Positions 22,401-34,880 of a DNA stretch of 64,000 bases are shown here, in pieces. Below the pieces are notes generated by a model, which was not told the DNA's origin, searched no databases, and was given only the letters and a program-made list of their open reading frames with translations. Each line of letters opens with the position of its first letter. Within the stretch, counting starts at the first letter, position 1. The stretch is from contig NC_071392.1 in NCBI RefSeq assembly GCF_022682495.2, positions 76,778,097-76,842,096 on the forward strand, given 5' to 3'. Made by a program: the position numbers and the translations under genes. This DNA is from Desmodus rotundus. Lineage: Eukaryota > Chordata > Mammalia > Chiroptera > Phyllostomidae.

Positions 22401-24639
22401 CACGAGTTCCACTGGCTCTGTCTCCTTAGGTGGAGATTAGTACGTAATTTTCCAATTGAAAATATTTTCTAACCGACAAAAAAATTTTTGGTATGACTTC
22501 TGGATGTTCTAGATCTACGGGGCTGCAATTCCAATGCTTCCCTCTGCAAAGAGGAAGATTGGAGGAAAGAATACGCTGTGAAAAATATGCCTAAAAACAA
22601 CGCAGGTTGGATTTCTAGAGACGTGATTTAAACCTAACGTAAGAACGGACTCTTGGAGAGTAGAGTAAGAAAGTTTCCCCGGTTCAGATTAAGTGCTGGG
22701 GGTGACTCAGACAGCCAGTCAGTTATGCTGCTAGTAATGACAGCCTGCTCCCATTTCCACCAGCACTGGGCAAAAAGCTGGCAGAGCGGAATGTCTGGCC
22801 CTCTACACACCTCGGCTCTGAAGGAGAATGTGCAATAGCAGGAGCCTTGTCTGACAGCCAGATGTGAGGGGTCTGAGGAGAAACTGATGAACTAATGAAT
22901 TTGACTTCAACCAAAGAACTTTTTGGTTTTCAGGTTATACTGTTACTGAACTCCAGGGATTTGCCACTTGGGGTGCCCTGTGCAAAAACAAGACACGGGG
23001 GTCTCCAGGTAGACTTAATTGACTTGCAGCAAGAAAAGGGGACAGAGATTCATATCTAAACTGTCCCCCCAAAGGGAGGCTTAGCCAAAGCTGACACCCA
23101 CTATTTGTCCATTACCTGTTGATTTCTTCTTTGCAGTGTACTACACTTATCAGGCTGGGTTCCCCTCAAGCTCATCCTGTTTACAGCTGGTTTGCATAAT
23201 ACTGTGCTATATTTTAACATTTAGCAAAAATGGCTTTTAGTAAGAATGGCCCAGACCTTGAGACCCTTGTCCTCTTTAACATAGCCACTAACAAAGGCCA
23301 GATTTATGCAAATGACTTAATGCCGTATACCAAAGGAAACAGTTTTAAATTAACGTGTATTTCCCAGTTGTGAAGTATATGGCTTGAGCATGTGTGAAAA
23401 GATGCCAAATGGATTTCTATTTGCCCTGCTGGAGGTCAGTGACAAAAGTAGAAAGCCATGTACCCAGGTGTGTGGGAATCAGGCAGGTTTACCTCGAAGG
23501 CCTGGCTAGGATGGAGATTTCGGAAGGGTCGCTGAAGCCCTGCTGGCAGACCAGCCCCATCGCACCACCTGGAGCCTGTCAGAAACGAAGAGCCCTCAGC
23601 TCCATCCCAGGGCTACTGGATCAGAGCCTTCGCTTTAGGAAGACCGCTGAGATCCGCAGGCACACTAAAGCTTGCGAAGTACTACACGTAAGTACAGTCA
23701 GAAGACTACACGGCAGTGCAGACTTCAGTTCTGTAACTGTTAATCATCTACCAGATCTTTCTCATGAATGAAGATGTCCCTTAAATATCTCAAAGGAAGA
23801 GAAAGGTTATTACTCTATTGCTCTCCTTGGGAAAAGGGCCTGATTCTCACCAACCTGTACAAGCCTCACTCCACAAGGGCGTGTCACCTCAAAAGCTTTT
23901 CTCAACTATACCATGGAAGCTTTGCTTTCGTTTTTGTTTCCAATTGTCCTCAAATGATAGCGACTCCTAGGACTTTAAGAAATCTCCTTAACTGAAGAAA
24001 AGATGTAAAAATTCCTTTTTACCCCTTAGCATCCCTTCTCTTTCCATACAAATCATTAACAGTGTGTTAATTAATTCTTAGATATTAATGGGGCATTGGA
24101 GATGAATACAATTTGTGAAACAAAAGCAGACTTTTTTAACATCTCATCCTCTACTCAATTGCCTTAAGCTTCTTTCAACTCACCTTTTGTTTAATTTAGA
24201 TTTCTAACCCTGAGCCTCCTTAGAGCAAAGAACAGATTTTATTTTCTCTGGGGTCACATACTCAGAAAGGCTACAAGTAAAGGGGGAAAATACTTACGGT
24301 TTACCATTTAGGTAATACTTATAGACATGTAGATATTTGCAAAAAACAATCAGTATACCTTATCAAAAGTTAAGAAAGTCTGAATTACAGGAAAATTCTG
24401 TCCTTCCAAGTTTAAAACAAATTTTAAATTATATTTGAATGTGTATAGATCGGGGAGACCAGAGAAGAACTACTGATTCAGCAAAATAAAAAAAAAGTGT
24501 AAGTAAGTACATAAAGATAAAAACAGTAAGGGGATCGTTTGAGTGCAAATTAACCTTAAAAAGTAGCTGTATCAGTGAAGAGCTGTGAACTATTCTGCAT
24601 TGAAAACTTAAGCATCCATTCAATAAAGAGTATCTGACT
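22401..24639. other. Unassigned non-coding stretch
   Basis: No gene or repeat family is recognised. Frames at 23394-23771 and 23768-23995 lie end to end on the plus strand but carry no domain that I know. Confidence 0.45.
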
Positions 24640-25120
24640 TTCTCCGGTGTGCCAGCACGGCACACTGGTTTAGTGGTCCCCGACGAACCATGCCTTCTGG
24701 TAGCCACACCTGTGTCACGCCCTCCTCCCACATCAACTCTGGGCTGGACCAATGGAATATCAGCAGACATGACGCAAGCAGAAACTTGACAAGCACTTGT
24801 ATTTTGGGGCTTTCCTCTTAGAATAAATATTGACTGATATTCAGCTGCCATATATAGAAGATCAAGCAAGCCAGGTAGAGAGAGAGATCAAAACCTTCCA
24901 GCTGACCAAATCAAGGTGATGGACATATGAGAGACGCTATCTTGGATACTCCAGCCCCAGCCACCATCTTGCTGCAACCTCTTAGATAATCAGAGAGATC
25001 AGCAGGAGAACCATCGAGTGGAGCCCTGGCCAATCAGAAACTCGTGAGCAAACGAAAGAATGGTTGTGCTAATCCAATACATTTTCTGATGGTTTATTAT
25101 ATATAACAGGTAACAAAAAT
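24640..25120 (+). mobile_element. Old LTR-like repeat, probably MaLR-related
   Basis: The landmarks 'CATGCCTTCTGGTAGCCACACCTGTGTCACGCCCTCC', 'AACTCTGGGCTGGACCAATGGAAT' and later 'CCCCAGCCACCATCTTGCTGCAACCTC' follow an old mammalian interspersed repeat that I associate with ERVL-MaLR LTRs. The assignment is from memory of motif order and is tentative. No viral gene is present. Confidence 0.45.
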
Positions 25121-25227
25121 GACTAAGAACTATATCTGGTTTAGAATGCAAGAGACTTAAGGTAATTTTTTTTCTGCCTTCTGTCACTGTTACAAAAGAT
25201 AAGCTTATATTTAAAAGAACATTTAGT

Positions 25228-25505
25228 GCCCTGGCCAGTGTGGCTCAGTTGCTTGGAGTGTCACTCATAAATGGAAAGGTCGTGTGTTCAATTCCTGCTC
25301 ACAGCACATACTTAGGCTGTGAGAGCTGGATCCCCAGTTGAGGCGTATACGGGAGGCAACCAATCAAGGTTTTTCTCACATTGATGTTTGTTCGTTCATT
25401 CGTCCATTCGTTCCACCCTCCCTGCTAACCCCCTCCGTTCCTCTGCCTTTGAAATCAATGGATGTATATCCTCGGGTGAGAATTTAAAAAATAAAATAAA
25501 TAAAT
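25228..25505 (+). mobile_element. Ves-type SINE with perfect 11-bp target duplication
   Basis: The head is 'CCCTGGCCAGTGTGGCTCAG' and the tail 'GAAATCAATGGATGTATATCC' leads into 'TCGGGTGAGAAT' and an A-rich run. GAACATTTAGT is repeated exactly at 25217-25227 and 25506-25516. The body carries an unusual run of (GTTC)/(ATTC) repeats (about 25390-25413), longer than in the other copies. Confidence 0.95.
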
Positions 25506-25516
25506 GAACATTTAGT

Positions 25517-26124
25517 AAGTTCATATAGGGAGTAAGTAACTGAAGATGAATCTTTCAAAGAATTGGATAGTGTCACTGATAAAAGAAAATTAATCTTTTC
25601 TCTATATACAATGAAGTAGGGATGAAGTATCACTAAGGCAAAACCAGCAAAGTATTATAGAAATCAGAGACCTTAAGTCAGTTTTAAATGTTAAAACATT
25701 TACAGCACAAAAGTTAGAAATGTACCACAATCAGGGAAAGTAAACCTGGGATTCAGGTAGGGGGCTGATAACTATTTGAGCCCAGAAAGTTGTTCCCAGG
25801 TTTCTGTTCCAGATCTTCTGCAAGCAGACATGAGGAAGGGATGGAAGAATGAAGGGAGAGTGGGAAGTACTGCAAAAACAGAAAATGTGTTTATCAGGGA
25901 CTCCAAAAGAGTTGAAATATGAATTATATGGTCTAAGAAGGGGATGATTACAATCTACTTGAAATAATGTTGTCTTTCACATTATTATCATTTTGTATTT
26001 ATCATCTTTTTATCAAACTCAAAATAACTTCTAAGGCAGAGATTCTGAACTTGAGAGAAGGAAGTTCACAAGCCTCCTCCAAGAATCCTTCCCCGCAAAA
26101 GGTACGGGCCTCAGAAACGCAGAA
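25517..26124. other. Unassigned non-coding stretch
   Basis: No gene or repeat family is recognised before the HAL1 target site. Confidence 0.5.
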
Positions 26125-26533
26125 CTACATGTATAGTTTTAAAAATTATATTTTATTGATTATGCTGTTACTATTGTCCCAATTTTTTCCCCTTTGCTCC
26201 CCCCACCAAGAACCCCTCACTTCCTCAGGCAATCCCCACACCTTTATTCATGTCCATGGCTCATGCATGCAAGTTCCTTGGCTACTCCATTTCCTGTACA
26301 GTACTTTACATCCCCAAGGCTATTCTGTGACTATTGATTGTACTTCTTAATCCACTCACCTCTTCAACTGTTCCCCCAAGGCCCTCTCCCACTGGCAACC
26401 ATCATAAAACGCTCTCCATACCCATAATTCTGTCTCTGTTCCTCTTGTTTGCTTAGTTTGTTTTTTAGATTCAATTGTTGATAGGCATATGTTTATTGCC
26501 ACTTTATTGCTTATGGTTTTGATCTTCTTTTTC

Positions 26534-27350
26534 TTAAATAAGTCCCTTTGACATTTCATATAATAATGGTTTGGTGATAATGAACTCCTTCGGGTTTTTC
26601 TTGTTTGGGAAGCTCCTTATCTGCCCTTTAATTCTAAATGATAGCTTTGCTGGGTAGAGCTATCTTGGTTTTAGGTCCCTGCTTTTCATGACTATTTCTG
26701 GCCAGTCCCTTCTAGCCTGGAAAGTTTCTTTTGAGAGGTCAGCTGACAGTCTTACAGGAACTACCCTGTAGATTAACTGCTTTTCTCTTGCTGCTTTTAA
26801 GATTCTCTCTTTATCTTTAACCTTTGGCATTTTAATTTCGATGTGTCTTGGTGTGGGCTTGTTTCTGTCCTTCTTGTTTGGGACTCTCTGTGCTTCCTGG
26901 ACTTGTATGTCTATTTCTTTCACCAAATTAGGGAAGTTTATTTTCATTATTTTTTCAAATAGATTTCCAACTTCTTGTTCTTTCTCTTCTTCTGGCACCC
27001 CTATGATGCCAATGTTGGTACACCTGAAGTTGTCCAAGAGGTTCCTTATACAATCCTTGGTTCTGGGGGATTCTTTTTTCTTGTTGTTGTTCTGATTGGT
27101 TGTTTTTTGTTTCCTTATGTTCCATAATATTGCTTTGATTCTTGGCTTCATCTTTTCTACTGCTGATTCCCTGTAAATTGTTATTTCCATTAGCATATCC
27201 TTCACTTCTGCCTGGGTCTTTTTTATGCTGTTGAGGAACTTACTAAGGTCCCTGAGCACCCTTATAACCAGTGTTTTGAATTACACATCTGATAAATAGT
27301 TCATCTCCTAAACAACTAAATAAAGTTTTAGTTTTAACCTGTTCTTTCAT
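26534..27350 (-). pseudogene. L1/HAL1 ORF1p-like gene, decayed
   Basis: ORF1p is the trimeric nucleic-acid chaperone of L1. An ATG at 27350 (context CCCAAATGAAAGAACAG) matches the start in the second HAL1 of this window. The first part (27350-27260) is out of frame or interrupted. An open frame of 199 codons (27259-26660) carries the RRM-type core, with 'NIGIIGVPEEE', 'VQEAQRVP', 'TPRHIEIKMPKVKDKERILKAARE' split across its length, and 'LSADLSKETFQARRDWPEI' near the end. A TAG then stops the frame at about 26657-26659 in the C-terminal domain. The reading frame is recognisable beyond it as far as TAA at 26534-26536. At least one further lesion lies near the start, so it is non-functional as it stands. 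Confidence 0.85.
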
Positions 27351-27999
27351 TTGGGCCAGGTTTCTTTGTCTCCTCATTTTGGCAGCCTCCCTGTGTTTGT
27401 TTCTACGTATTAGGCAGAGCTGCTTTGACTCCGTGTCTTGGTAGTGTGTCCTAATGCTGTCAGTGCTCTGTAGGGTCCAGTGGCACAGCCTCTACTATCA
27501 TCCAAGCTGGGTACTCGAGGTGTGCCCTTTGTGTGGGCTGAGTACACCTTCCTCTTGAAATTGAGCCTTGACTGCTGTTGGCAGGTCAATGGGAGGGATT
27601 TACCCAGGCCAGTCAGCTGCAAGGACTGGCTGTGACCACTGACCACCAACCTCTGCCCTCCATGGAGGATCAGATGTGCAGGGGCAGGTTGTTCCAATGC
27701 GGTCTGTAGCTGTCCACTGGGTGAGCAGGCTCTGGGGTTTCCCAAGTGGTGCAGGCCAGGGTCAGTCACCACCTGTGTTCCACCCAGGGTGACCCAGCAT
27801 GAACTACAAAGCAATCTGCAGATGGCTGCTACGTGTACTAAGCTTGGAGGTTCCCAGGTGAAGCCAAACTGTGATCCAAAGCTAGCTGCTGCTAGTGCTG
27901 GGCCTGTGGCCACTTAGCCAGAAGTACAGGAGCTGGGAGCTCGCTTGCTAAGGCTGGTTTATTGACTTCTTTGAGCAGGCCATTTTAAATTTTCTTACT

Positions 28000-28105
28000 C
28001 CCGCCTAAAACCATGGTCCAAACAACAGGCCACGTGACAGCTGAGCCGCAGCCAGTATTCCTCCGTCCGGCCCCGCCCTCTGCCCGCTCGCTCACCGGGG
28101 ACACC
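28000..28105 (-). promoter_or_regulatory. GC-rich 5' end of HAL1, candidate promoter
   Basis: The first about 100 bp of the element on the minus strand contain GGGCGGGGC (an Sp1-type GC box; plus-strand CCCCGCCC at about 28070-28078) and CACGTG, an E-box, at about 28031-28036. Internal promoters at the 5' end are a known feature of L1-type elements. That this one was active is inference. Confidence 0.45.
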
Positions 28106-28121
28106 CTACACATATAGTTTT

Positions 28122-29714
28122 TAAGGAAGACCATCTATGAATTCCACATTAGGAATCTATGTTCTCCAGAAAAACAGGTATTAGCCTAATTTCACTGATG
28201 AGTAAACACATGTATTCAGAAACCGAGTTATCTAAGGTGACATATTAGTGATTGACCGGACGAGCAACAGAACTTCAGAGGTCAAACCACTAAACTCCCA
28301 TCCTTGACTTTGCTTTACAACCAAGACAGGATTGCTGAGCCAAAGGGAAAATAAATTCTTCCCAATTTGCTACTTAAACCATCCAAGAAATGGAGAAGCC
28401 TGTGAAAGTGGAGAAAGGTGAATGGGCAGGAGAGATCAGCCCCTTCCTGGCCACAGTATCGGTAATGAGGTCAGCAGAACACATTCATGTAATATATACC
28501 AGACACCCATCAATTCCAAAGCTCTTAACCTGGGATGCAATTTCTGTTCAATTATCTCCATATGGAATTCATCATCTACTTTACAGTTCTAGCACAGATG
28601 GGTTTAGCGTCCTCTCTTGTGTCCGAACCAGCTTCCCGCAGGTTCTCCTGGGAGCAGCACAGCTGTGGTGAGGAAATGAGAGGGGTGGGCAACTCAACTG
28701 TGCTCAGACCACTCTTAAAACTTCTCTGAAAGGCTCTAATACATTACTGTCTGTGGTTGTGGCGGCTTTCCTCACCGTGAAGACCTCCCACCTATGAGTG
28801 GGGCATACACCTTATTCCATTACTTATTAATTCACTAGTCTAAGCCTAGGTCTTCATGCCAGTTGGGATCACTAATGTCAACTTTACAGAGTGTAGACTG
28901 GAGATTAAAGTCCACACTTGAATTTGGCCGATACAATGCCCAATAAGTGTAAAACATTTTTTTGATAGTTTAGTATTACTTGCTTCTCTTATTCCCTAGC
29001 TACTTCAGAGAGCTTAGAAAAATCTGAATGCAGAATGGACTTTTCTGTATTCTAGTTAATTATTTCATCATTAAGTTGAAAAGCTTCTTGCTGACATGCC
29101 TTTAGGGACAGTTACCAAGTTAACTTTCCCCTTTCTCCATGCCCATGGGAAACACCTCCCCCCCCGTTGGGGTACTGGTGAAGCTGTTGCCAAGCTACTC
29201 TATCATTTCCAACATCCCTGGTGGCAACTACCACACTTGGACCAAAACGATTAGGCCATCTGAGAACATATATAGGCACTAATCGCTAAAAAACACTAGC
29301 GGCAGATCGGTAAGAATATCCATCTCCAATCTCAGTCTTTAATCAGAAAGTTCTATTGTACAATAAAATCATTTTTAAAAAGACAAATCTTTAAAAATAC
29401 TTACGCGCCTCTCTAGCCTGCAGCTCCACCCACTCAAGCCCCTACCCCACTCTTCAACTTTCTGCCAACTGCCACCGCTGGCATTAAAACCTCCCATAAA
29501 CCACCCCAATTCTTTCTCTGGGAGAAGGAAGTTCCCAGAGAAAGCTCCCATGAAATTCCATCTCTGCTGCCCCAACAGTACCATCGTTTTCTTCCTTGTG
29601 TAGTGTTATTTCTTCTTTAAGCACCTGTGTGGTTTGCTCTTTCTTCTAGTGCCTAACATCTCGCACATACAGTGTGTGTGAGCGCACACCTGGGGAGGGC
29701 ATGTGGATACACAC
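28122..29714. other. Unassigned non-coding stretch
   Basis: No gene or repeat family is recognised. Two overlapping plus-strand frames (28390-28729) show no domain. Confidence 0.5.
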
Positions 29715-29925
29715 CGAGATTTACTGAGCACCTATTATGCCCCAGGTACTTTACCTACACTATTGTTTTTTATCTTTACAACATCTCCATCACATATCAC
29801 CCTCATTTTGCAGGTTAGAAAACTGAAATTTACAGGGGTTATGGCTTGGCCAAACTCACAGAGCTAGAAAATAGCAGAGTTGAATTTCAAAGCGAGGTCT
29901 GACTGATTCTAAGAGTCAATGAACT
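29715..29925 (-). mobile_element. MIR, minus strand
   Basis: It runs 'TTTACTGAGCACCTATTATGCCCCAGGTACTTTACC', then 'CACCCTCATTTTGCAGGTTAGAAAACTG', then 'CTCACAGAGCTAGAAAATAGCAGAG'. This is an almost complete reverse-complement MIR. Confidence 0.9.
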
Positions 29926-29939
29926 TATAAAGTTAATAT

Positions 29940-30235
29940 CCAATAAGTATTCAATAAATCATTCAGTGAACAGCAATTCTATGCAGGCACTGTACTGAGA
30001 ACACCTGGGAATGAAATGCTTTAAATTCAGCAACTACATGTAACTATACTACAAAGTATAAAGTGGCACATCCAAGAAAAGAGTTTGCCTAAGTGCTAAG
30101 AATGTTCACAGAAGCATGAGATTGCCTTTTCTGGAGGTGGCATGGGTGAATGGAAGGGTGGGAGCAGAACTGAGATAATCATGAGAAAAGACGGCGCTGA
30201 ATTGCAACTTGGATTTGGACAAGCAGAGATTGAGA
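29940..30235 (-). mobile_element. L2 3' end, minus strand
   Basis: 'CAATAAGTATTCAATAAATCATTCAGTGAACAGCAATTCTATGCAGGCACTGTACTGAGAACACCTGG' and, further on, 'TTCTGGAGGTGGCATGGGTGAATGG' follow the reverse-complement L2 3' terminus. It abuts the MIR copy, and MIR and L2 share the same 3' tail. Confidence 0.7.
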
Positions 30236-32291
30236 GGTAATAATATGTCAAAGATTAAACTAGACTCACCCTAGTATTCTTCCTAAAGCAGAAAGTCAAC
30301 GTAACAAATTACATTCAATAAGGCTGTACTGTTGACAGCAAAAACAAATGCATATGCTTATTTTCATGTAATATTAACTCTGGAAGCATTCAGTAAATAG
30401 TTACCGATGAAGAAAGAATAGGAAAAGGGATGTGGGGGCCTGTAGTATTCCTTAGAATATTTAACTCAAGCATGCCATTCCACATGCAGTCTGGTTTGTA
30501 ATACACGTTAATTAAACCTCCTTCTAGTCATTAACAATTCGTCCTTAAGTTGTATGCGCTCTCTACCGAATCGTAAGTCTTTATGTGTATTCCATATTCG
30601 CAACAGCCAGCCCAAATCACTACCATGACAGTTTTTCTCCCAAAACTAAGTACGGATGTATTTCAATCTCCTTATCTGTACATCAAAGGATTTTTCTTTG
30701 GAAAACAGCTCTGTGTTTAAAAAAAAAAAAGCCCAATAATCAAATGTGCTCATCCACCTAAAAGAGAAATGAGGAGCCATTTACATGCAAAGCAACTCAG
30801 GAGTATAAAAGCAGATTTACTGTGACAATACAGTATCTGACCCACTGCTACAGGAAAACGAGCGTTCCTCTAACCCACGTGTCAGCGAACAACATGAGCC
30901 GGTTGTACTGCGCCTTGTGCTGCGGAACCCTGTTTCCTCCTTTCCTTCGTGTCCTCTTGAAAAGACATGTCACAGTGCGACTTTCTTCTAAATAACAGCA
31001 CCCATTCTTGTGACAAATGTCTGCCATGAGTGGGGTCAGAAAGGAATAAAAAGGCAAAGAAAACAGGAGAGAGAGAGAAACAGTCAGACGCCATCTGCTG
31101 ACAGAAGGGAGAACAAAGAGAAATTTGAGAGCGCCACTTCCAGACTGGTGTGTTTGAGGCAACACTGTAAATCAGCATTTCATCCTCCCTCGTGAAACAG
31201 GAAATTATACTATGAAAATATGTGGAGTAAGTTTTTTACTTTCGTGTACTTCATGTCCTGAAAACTACTATCGCTTCTAACTCAAGTTACAAAGGCCACC
31301 ACTCCCCACGTGCAGACCACTTTGGGCATTAGAGCAGGATCACGCTGAATGAAACAAAATGTCCCAGTAATGTACTTCAGCTAATCCAGGCAGAGCTGGC
31401 TAAGGGGTGGTTTCTTGGGCTAGGAGCACTCATTTAAGCTTTAAACAAACTTGGGGCAGGAGAAGACAATAGAACACTAAAAGTATGATCCTCTACAGTC
31501 CAAATTTGCTTTTTTTATCTTAAAAACCTGCGCCCCTAATTAGTTCGATCTTTTATTATCCAAAAATAGGATATTGGACGTTACTCACCACTGATTGCAA
31601 GCTAGCCAAGCAATGTATCAATTACTCATTCTATGCTACAGAAAGGCATAAAATCTTACTGTAAGTTTATTTGTATATGGAGCACCAGACTGAACTGTCA
31701 ACGAAGCAATCACACAGCTCTGCCTGCACCAGACACTACCTGGCCCCACCCACCTGCCTGGGCCTTATTTCTGGCCTGTCGCAGCCTCTTTCTCCTGGAG
31801 GGCTGTACCACGTGCAAGGACAGGGGCCAGAAGGCAGGCAGAGTTTTCAGAAATTACTGCTGGCACTGTCCTTCAGCCTCAATCAGGGACTGACCCGCTC
31901 CTACACCCTCAGGTGGGATACCTGGAGGCACAGGCTTTACGCTGGCTCCAGGGTCCCCAGCAAAGCTGGATGCAAGTGTCCACAGCGGTGACTTGTTACA
32001 CTATCGGTGCTTCCCTGTCTCAAGGTGTTTCTTTCTCCTTCCAAACAAAGTAGGTGCACTGGCCTCCACGCCTCTCTCAGGGGAACTCAATCTAAGAAAG
32101 CACCTCATATCATAACAGCCTAAAGACATACTTACAAAGCACAGCAGACTCTTGTCTCAGCTTCATCTTAGATCTAGCAACCAGTAAATAAACTTCAGAT
32201 TCTCAGTTGTACCACAGAATTAGCACACACAATCTGGAGATATTTATACAATAAAATATAAAGATAAAATATCAGTGGTATTCTTGTGAAG
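30236..32291. other. Unassigned non-coding stretch
   Basis: No gene or repeat family is recognised. There is an A-run at 30720-30731. Overlapping frames at 30848-31195 on both strands have no domain. Confidence 0.5.
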
Positions 32292-32301
32292 ATTAAGGAG
32301 C

Positions 32302-32492
32302 GGCCCTGGCCAGGTGGTTCAGTTGGCTGGACCATCGTCCCCTGCACCAAAAAGGCCGCAAGTTCAATTCCTGGTCAGAGCACACACAGGAGGCAAAAGC
32401 AATCGATGTTTCTGTCACATCAGTGTCTGTCTGTCTCTCTCTCCCCCCTCCCAAAAATCAATGAACATATCCTCGGATGAGGATTAAAAAAA
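32302..32492 (+). mobile_element. Ves-type SINE with 10-bp target duplication
   Basis: The head is 'GGCCCTGGCCAGGTGGTTCAG' and the B-box-like 'GCAAGTTCAATTCCTGG'. The tail 'AAAATCAATGAACATATCC' leads into 'TCGGATGAGGATT' and A-rich sequence. ATTAAGGAGC (32292-32301) and ATTAAGAAGC (32493-32502) flank it. It lacks the second B-box-like half found in other copies and is therefore shorter. Confidence 0.92.
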
Positions 32493-32599
32493 ATTAAGAA
32501 GCAACTAGACTCATATAAGTAACAAAGAATACTATCATGATTTTTTTCAATTCTTAACAGACAAAATGACTTTGACATAATGAAAAGAAATTCTAAAGC

Positions 32600-32985
32600 A
32601 CAAGTCTATTATGTGGAAAGTTTGGTTCCACAAACAATCCCTGAAGACCTACTGCGTTCCAGACAGCGTGCTCGGCCCAACCTGGGATACAAAATGAAGA
32701 CAGTACAGGCCCTGTCCCTAAGGAAGGCACCATCTAGAGAGGGACACAGACCTGTAAGCCAACAACTACACTGGAGTACAAGAAGTGCCATAAACTGTGG
32801 ACAGGGACATTAGAGGAAGGTCTGTCTGCACGGAAAAGAATCAAATAAGCGTTCGCCGAGCAGGTACTGTCTAAAAGAAGCTTTCAAAGACGCCTGCGGG
32901 AGCCAGCTGGCCTGGCAGGAGAAAGAGCAGACCAGGCAGCAGCAGAGGCCCGCGGAAGAGCAGGGGCGAAAGTGGCTGTGTGTTC
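32600..32985 (-). mobile_element. L2 3' region, minus strand
   Basis: 'GAAGACCTACTGCGTTCCAGACAGCGTGCTCGG', 'GATACAAAATGAAGACAGTACAGGCCCTGTCCCTAAGGAAG' and 'CCAGGCAGCAGCAGAGGC' match the reverse-complement L2 order. The short frames inside it are not genes. Confidence 0.8.
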
Positions 32986-33234
32986 ATCTCTCCCAGGCTC
33001 CGATTCCACAGAAACAAAATTAATAGCTGTATGTAAAAATTTACTTTTCTCCCAATTGTAATATCCTCACAACAATTACTTACAACAATTAAGAGAAGTT
33101 TTCTGCCTCAGAAAAAGCCTCCAGAATCAGCATTTTAGGCCCTCATCTATTACCCTTGTGACATAAATAAAAGAGAAAAACTACCTGACTCAAAGTCTAC
33201 TTACTGGCTACACACCAGCTATGGACCTTCTGGA

Positions 33235-33580
33235 AAAGGCAGAACTATGGATGCAGTTAAATGTCAGTGGCTGCCAAGGCTGCGAGGAGATAGGGGACAG
33301 GGGGACGAACAGGTAGAGCCCTGAGGATTTGATGCTTACATGTCGTTAAACATTTGTTGAAACCCACAGGGAGTACAGCACCAAGACTTGGGGTGATTAT
33401 GATGTGTCAAGGTAGGTTCATCACCTCTAACAAATGTACCGCTCTGGTGGGGGACGTTAGAAATGGGGAGGCTATACCTGGGGGGGGGCACAGTTCAGGG
33501 GCTGGCTGTGTAAGTAATCTCTACCTTCCTCTCACTTCTGCTGTGAACCTGCATCTGCTCTAAAAATATATTCATATATA
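33235..33580 (+). mobile_element. L1 3'UTR fragment
   Basis: 'GTCAGTGGCTGCCAAGG', 'ACATTTGTTGAAACCCACAGGGAGTACAGCACCAAGA', 'GATTATGATGTGTCAAGGTAGGTTCATCA' and 'GCTGTGAACCTGCATCTGCTCTAAAAA' follow an old L1 3'UTR in order. No ORF is left. Confidence 0.85.
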
Positions 33581-34754
33581 TTTATAAATCTCAAATGTTC
33601 ATTAACTTATTAAAAGAAGTGGAAACACCCCCTTTTTAAGAAATAAGACTTATTCTGTCATTTTCTGCATTTTTGGTTTAATTTACACGTATTCTCAGAA
33701 TTTCAATAGACATTGATTGCTACTGTCCATTAAGCAAGGAAAAGAAAAATGTTTTAAATCCTTACGTAGGAGATGAGAGGCTGCAAGAGAGACTAGAGAC
33801 CCGGAGACCGCCGCAGGTCAGCACCCTAGGAGTTCTCCTGCTGTGTGTCACAGGAATACAGACGTTGCCGCCACCTTAGGCCATTTCTCCTCCTCCGTCC
33901 CGGCTGTCAGGAAGACAACTTAATATCCTTACCTCCTGAGGTCAAATGTACAGCTTTTACCCTGAGTGTAGCACCACCAAAATGGGGCACGAACAGAAAG
34001 CTTTGTTGGAACACACGAACAGTATTGTTTCATTATAAGACTAGAGGAAGTATTTTATAAAAACACAAGAAAAATACTCAGATTAACTTCACGAACTTTT
34101 ATGACAGGTACTATTCTAACACTTAATAAAACAGAAAAAAGAACCTGTCACAACTAAAGGATCCAATTTCACATAGTAATCAGTGAGCGAGGGTCTTGTA
34201 GGGTCTTCGCGACGAAAGAAAGATAAAATTAAAATAATTCGGGCTTTACTAACATCAATACGCTGGGTCTTACAAAAAATTCCCAGAATCACCTTTCTGA
34301 ACCCTTAACTCCACAAAAAACAGACACATGTTGCCTCTGACAGCTAACAAGTACCTCCAGATGGGCGGGCCTGAGGCAGGCATCGACCTATAAAATACTG
34401 CAAGAGCTACAGTCCTGTCTGTTGACTTGCTAATTTGTTTATTGCTTAGGTGCCACCTGGAAGTAACTCACATCCTGCATTCTCTCGCAAAGACAGCTTA
34501 TTTTAAGTCATTGCTAGACACACAAATAAAATGACTTTTCAGAACCCTTCTTTACCGGGCACCATCTATGCCCCCGTGGGCACTCCCTCTTTTTGCTCAT
34601 CCCGCCTAACCCAAACCTTGGCAGAAAATCAGCCATCCACTCTTTTGTTCCTGTCCCTTCCCAGTCTGGAAATATCACAAAAAACCTTGAAAGAAAGAAA
34701 CAAATTCAAGTAATTTCTACTAAGAAGTGACTAAAGGCACATCAAGAGACCTTG
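33581..34754. other. Unassigned non-coding stretch
   Basis: No gene or repeat family is recognised. Confidence 0.5.
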
Positions 34755-34880
34755 GCCCTGGCATCCTTACTTATTAGCTGTCTGGCTGTGGCAAGTGACT
34801 TCACCTTTCTGAACCTCAGTTTCTTCAACCAGCAGATGAGAAGGCAGCATGAGTGCATCAGAGGGCATCTCTAGCACTGA
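34755..34880 (+). mobile_element. MIR fragment
   Basis: 'CTTACTTATTAGCTGTCTGGCTGTGGCAAGTGACTTCACCTTTCTGAACCTCAGTTTCTTCA' is the MIR core in plus orientation, with the expected 'tgtgaccttgggcaagtcactt' and 'cctcagtttcctcat' blocks. Confidence 0.88.

Larger units (their letters stand above)
26141..28105 (-). mobile_element. Complete HAL1 (ORF1-only L1 derivative), minus strand
   Basis: On the minus strand it runs from a GC-rich 5'UTR (28105 to about 27351), through an ORF1 gene (27350-26534), to a 3'UTR of about 390 bp and an A-rich tail at 26141. There is no ORF2. It is flanked by CTACATGTATAGTTTT (26125-26140) and CTACACATATAGTTTT (28106-28121), a 16-bp target duplication with two mismatches. 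This layout is that of HAL1 ('half-L1') elements, which encode only the RNA-binding ORF1 protein and borrow L1 machinery. It is complete end to end, so it is not a deletion remnant of a single L1. Confidence 0.85.

Noticed and set aside
24640..25120. Internal retroviral genes next to the LTR-like repeat
   Set aside because: No gag, pol or env-like frame is found near this or either MLT1 LTR; they are isolated LTR sequences.
26660..27259. 199-codon frame as an intact host gene
   Set aside because: It is the middle of an L1/HAL1 ORF1 pseudogene, ended by a premature stop inside the conserved C-terminal domain.
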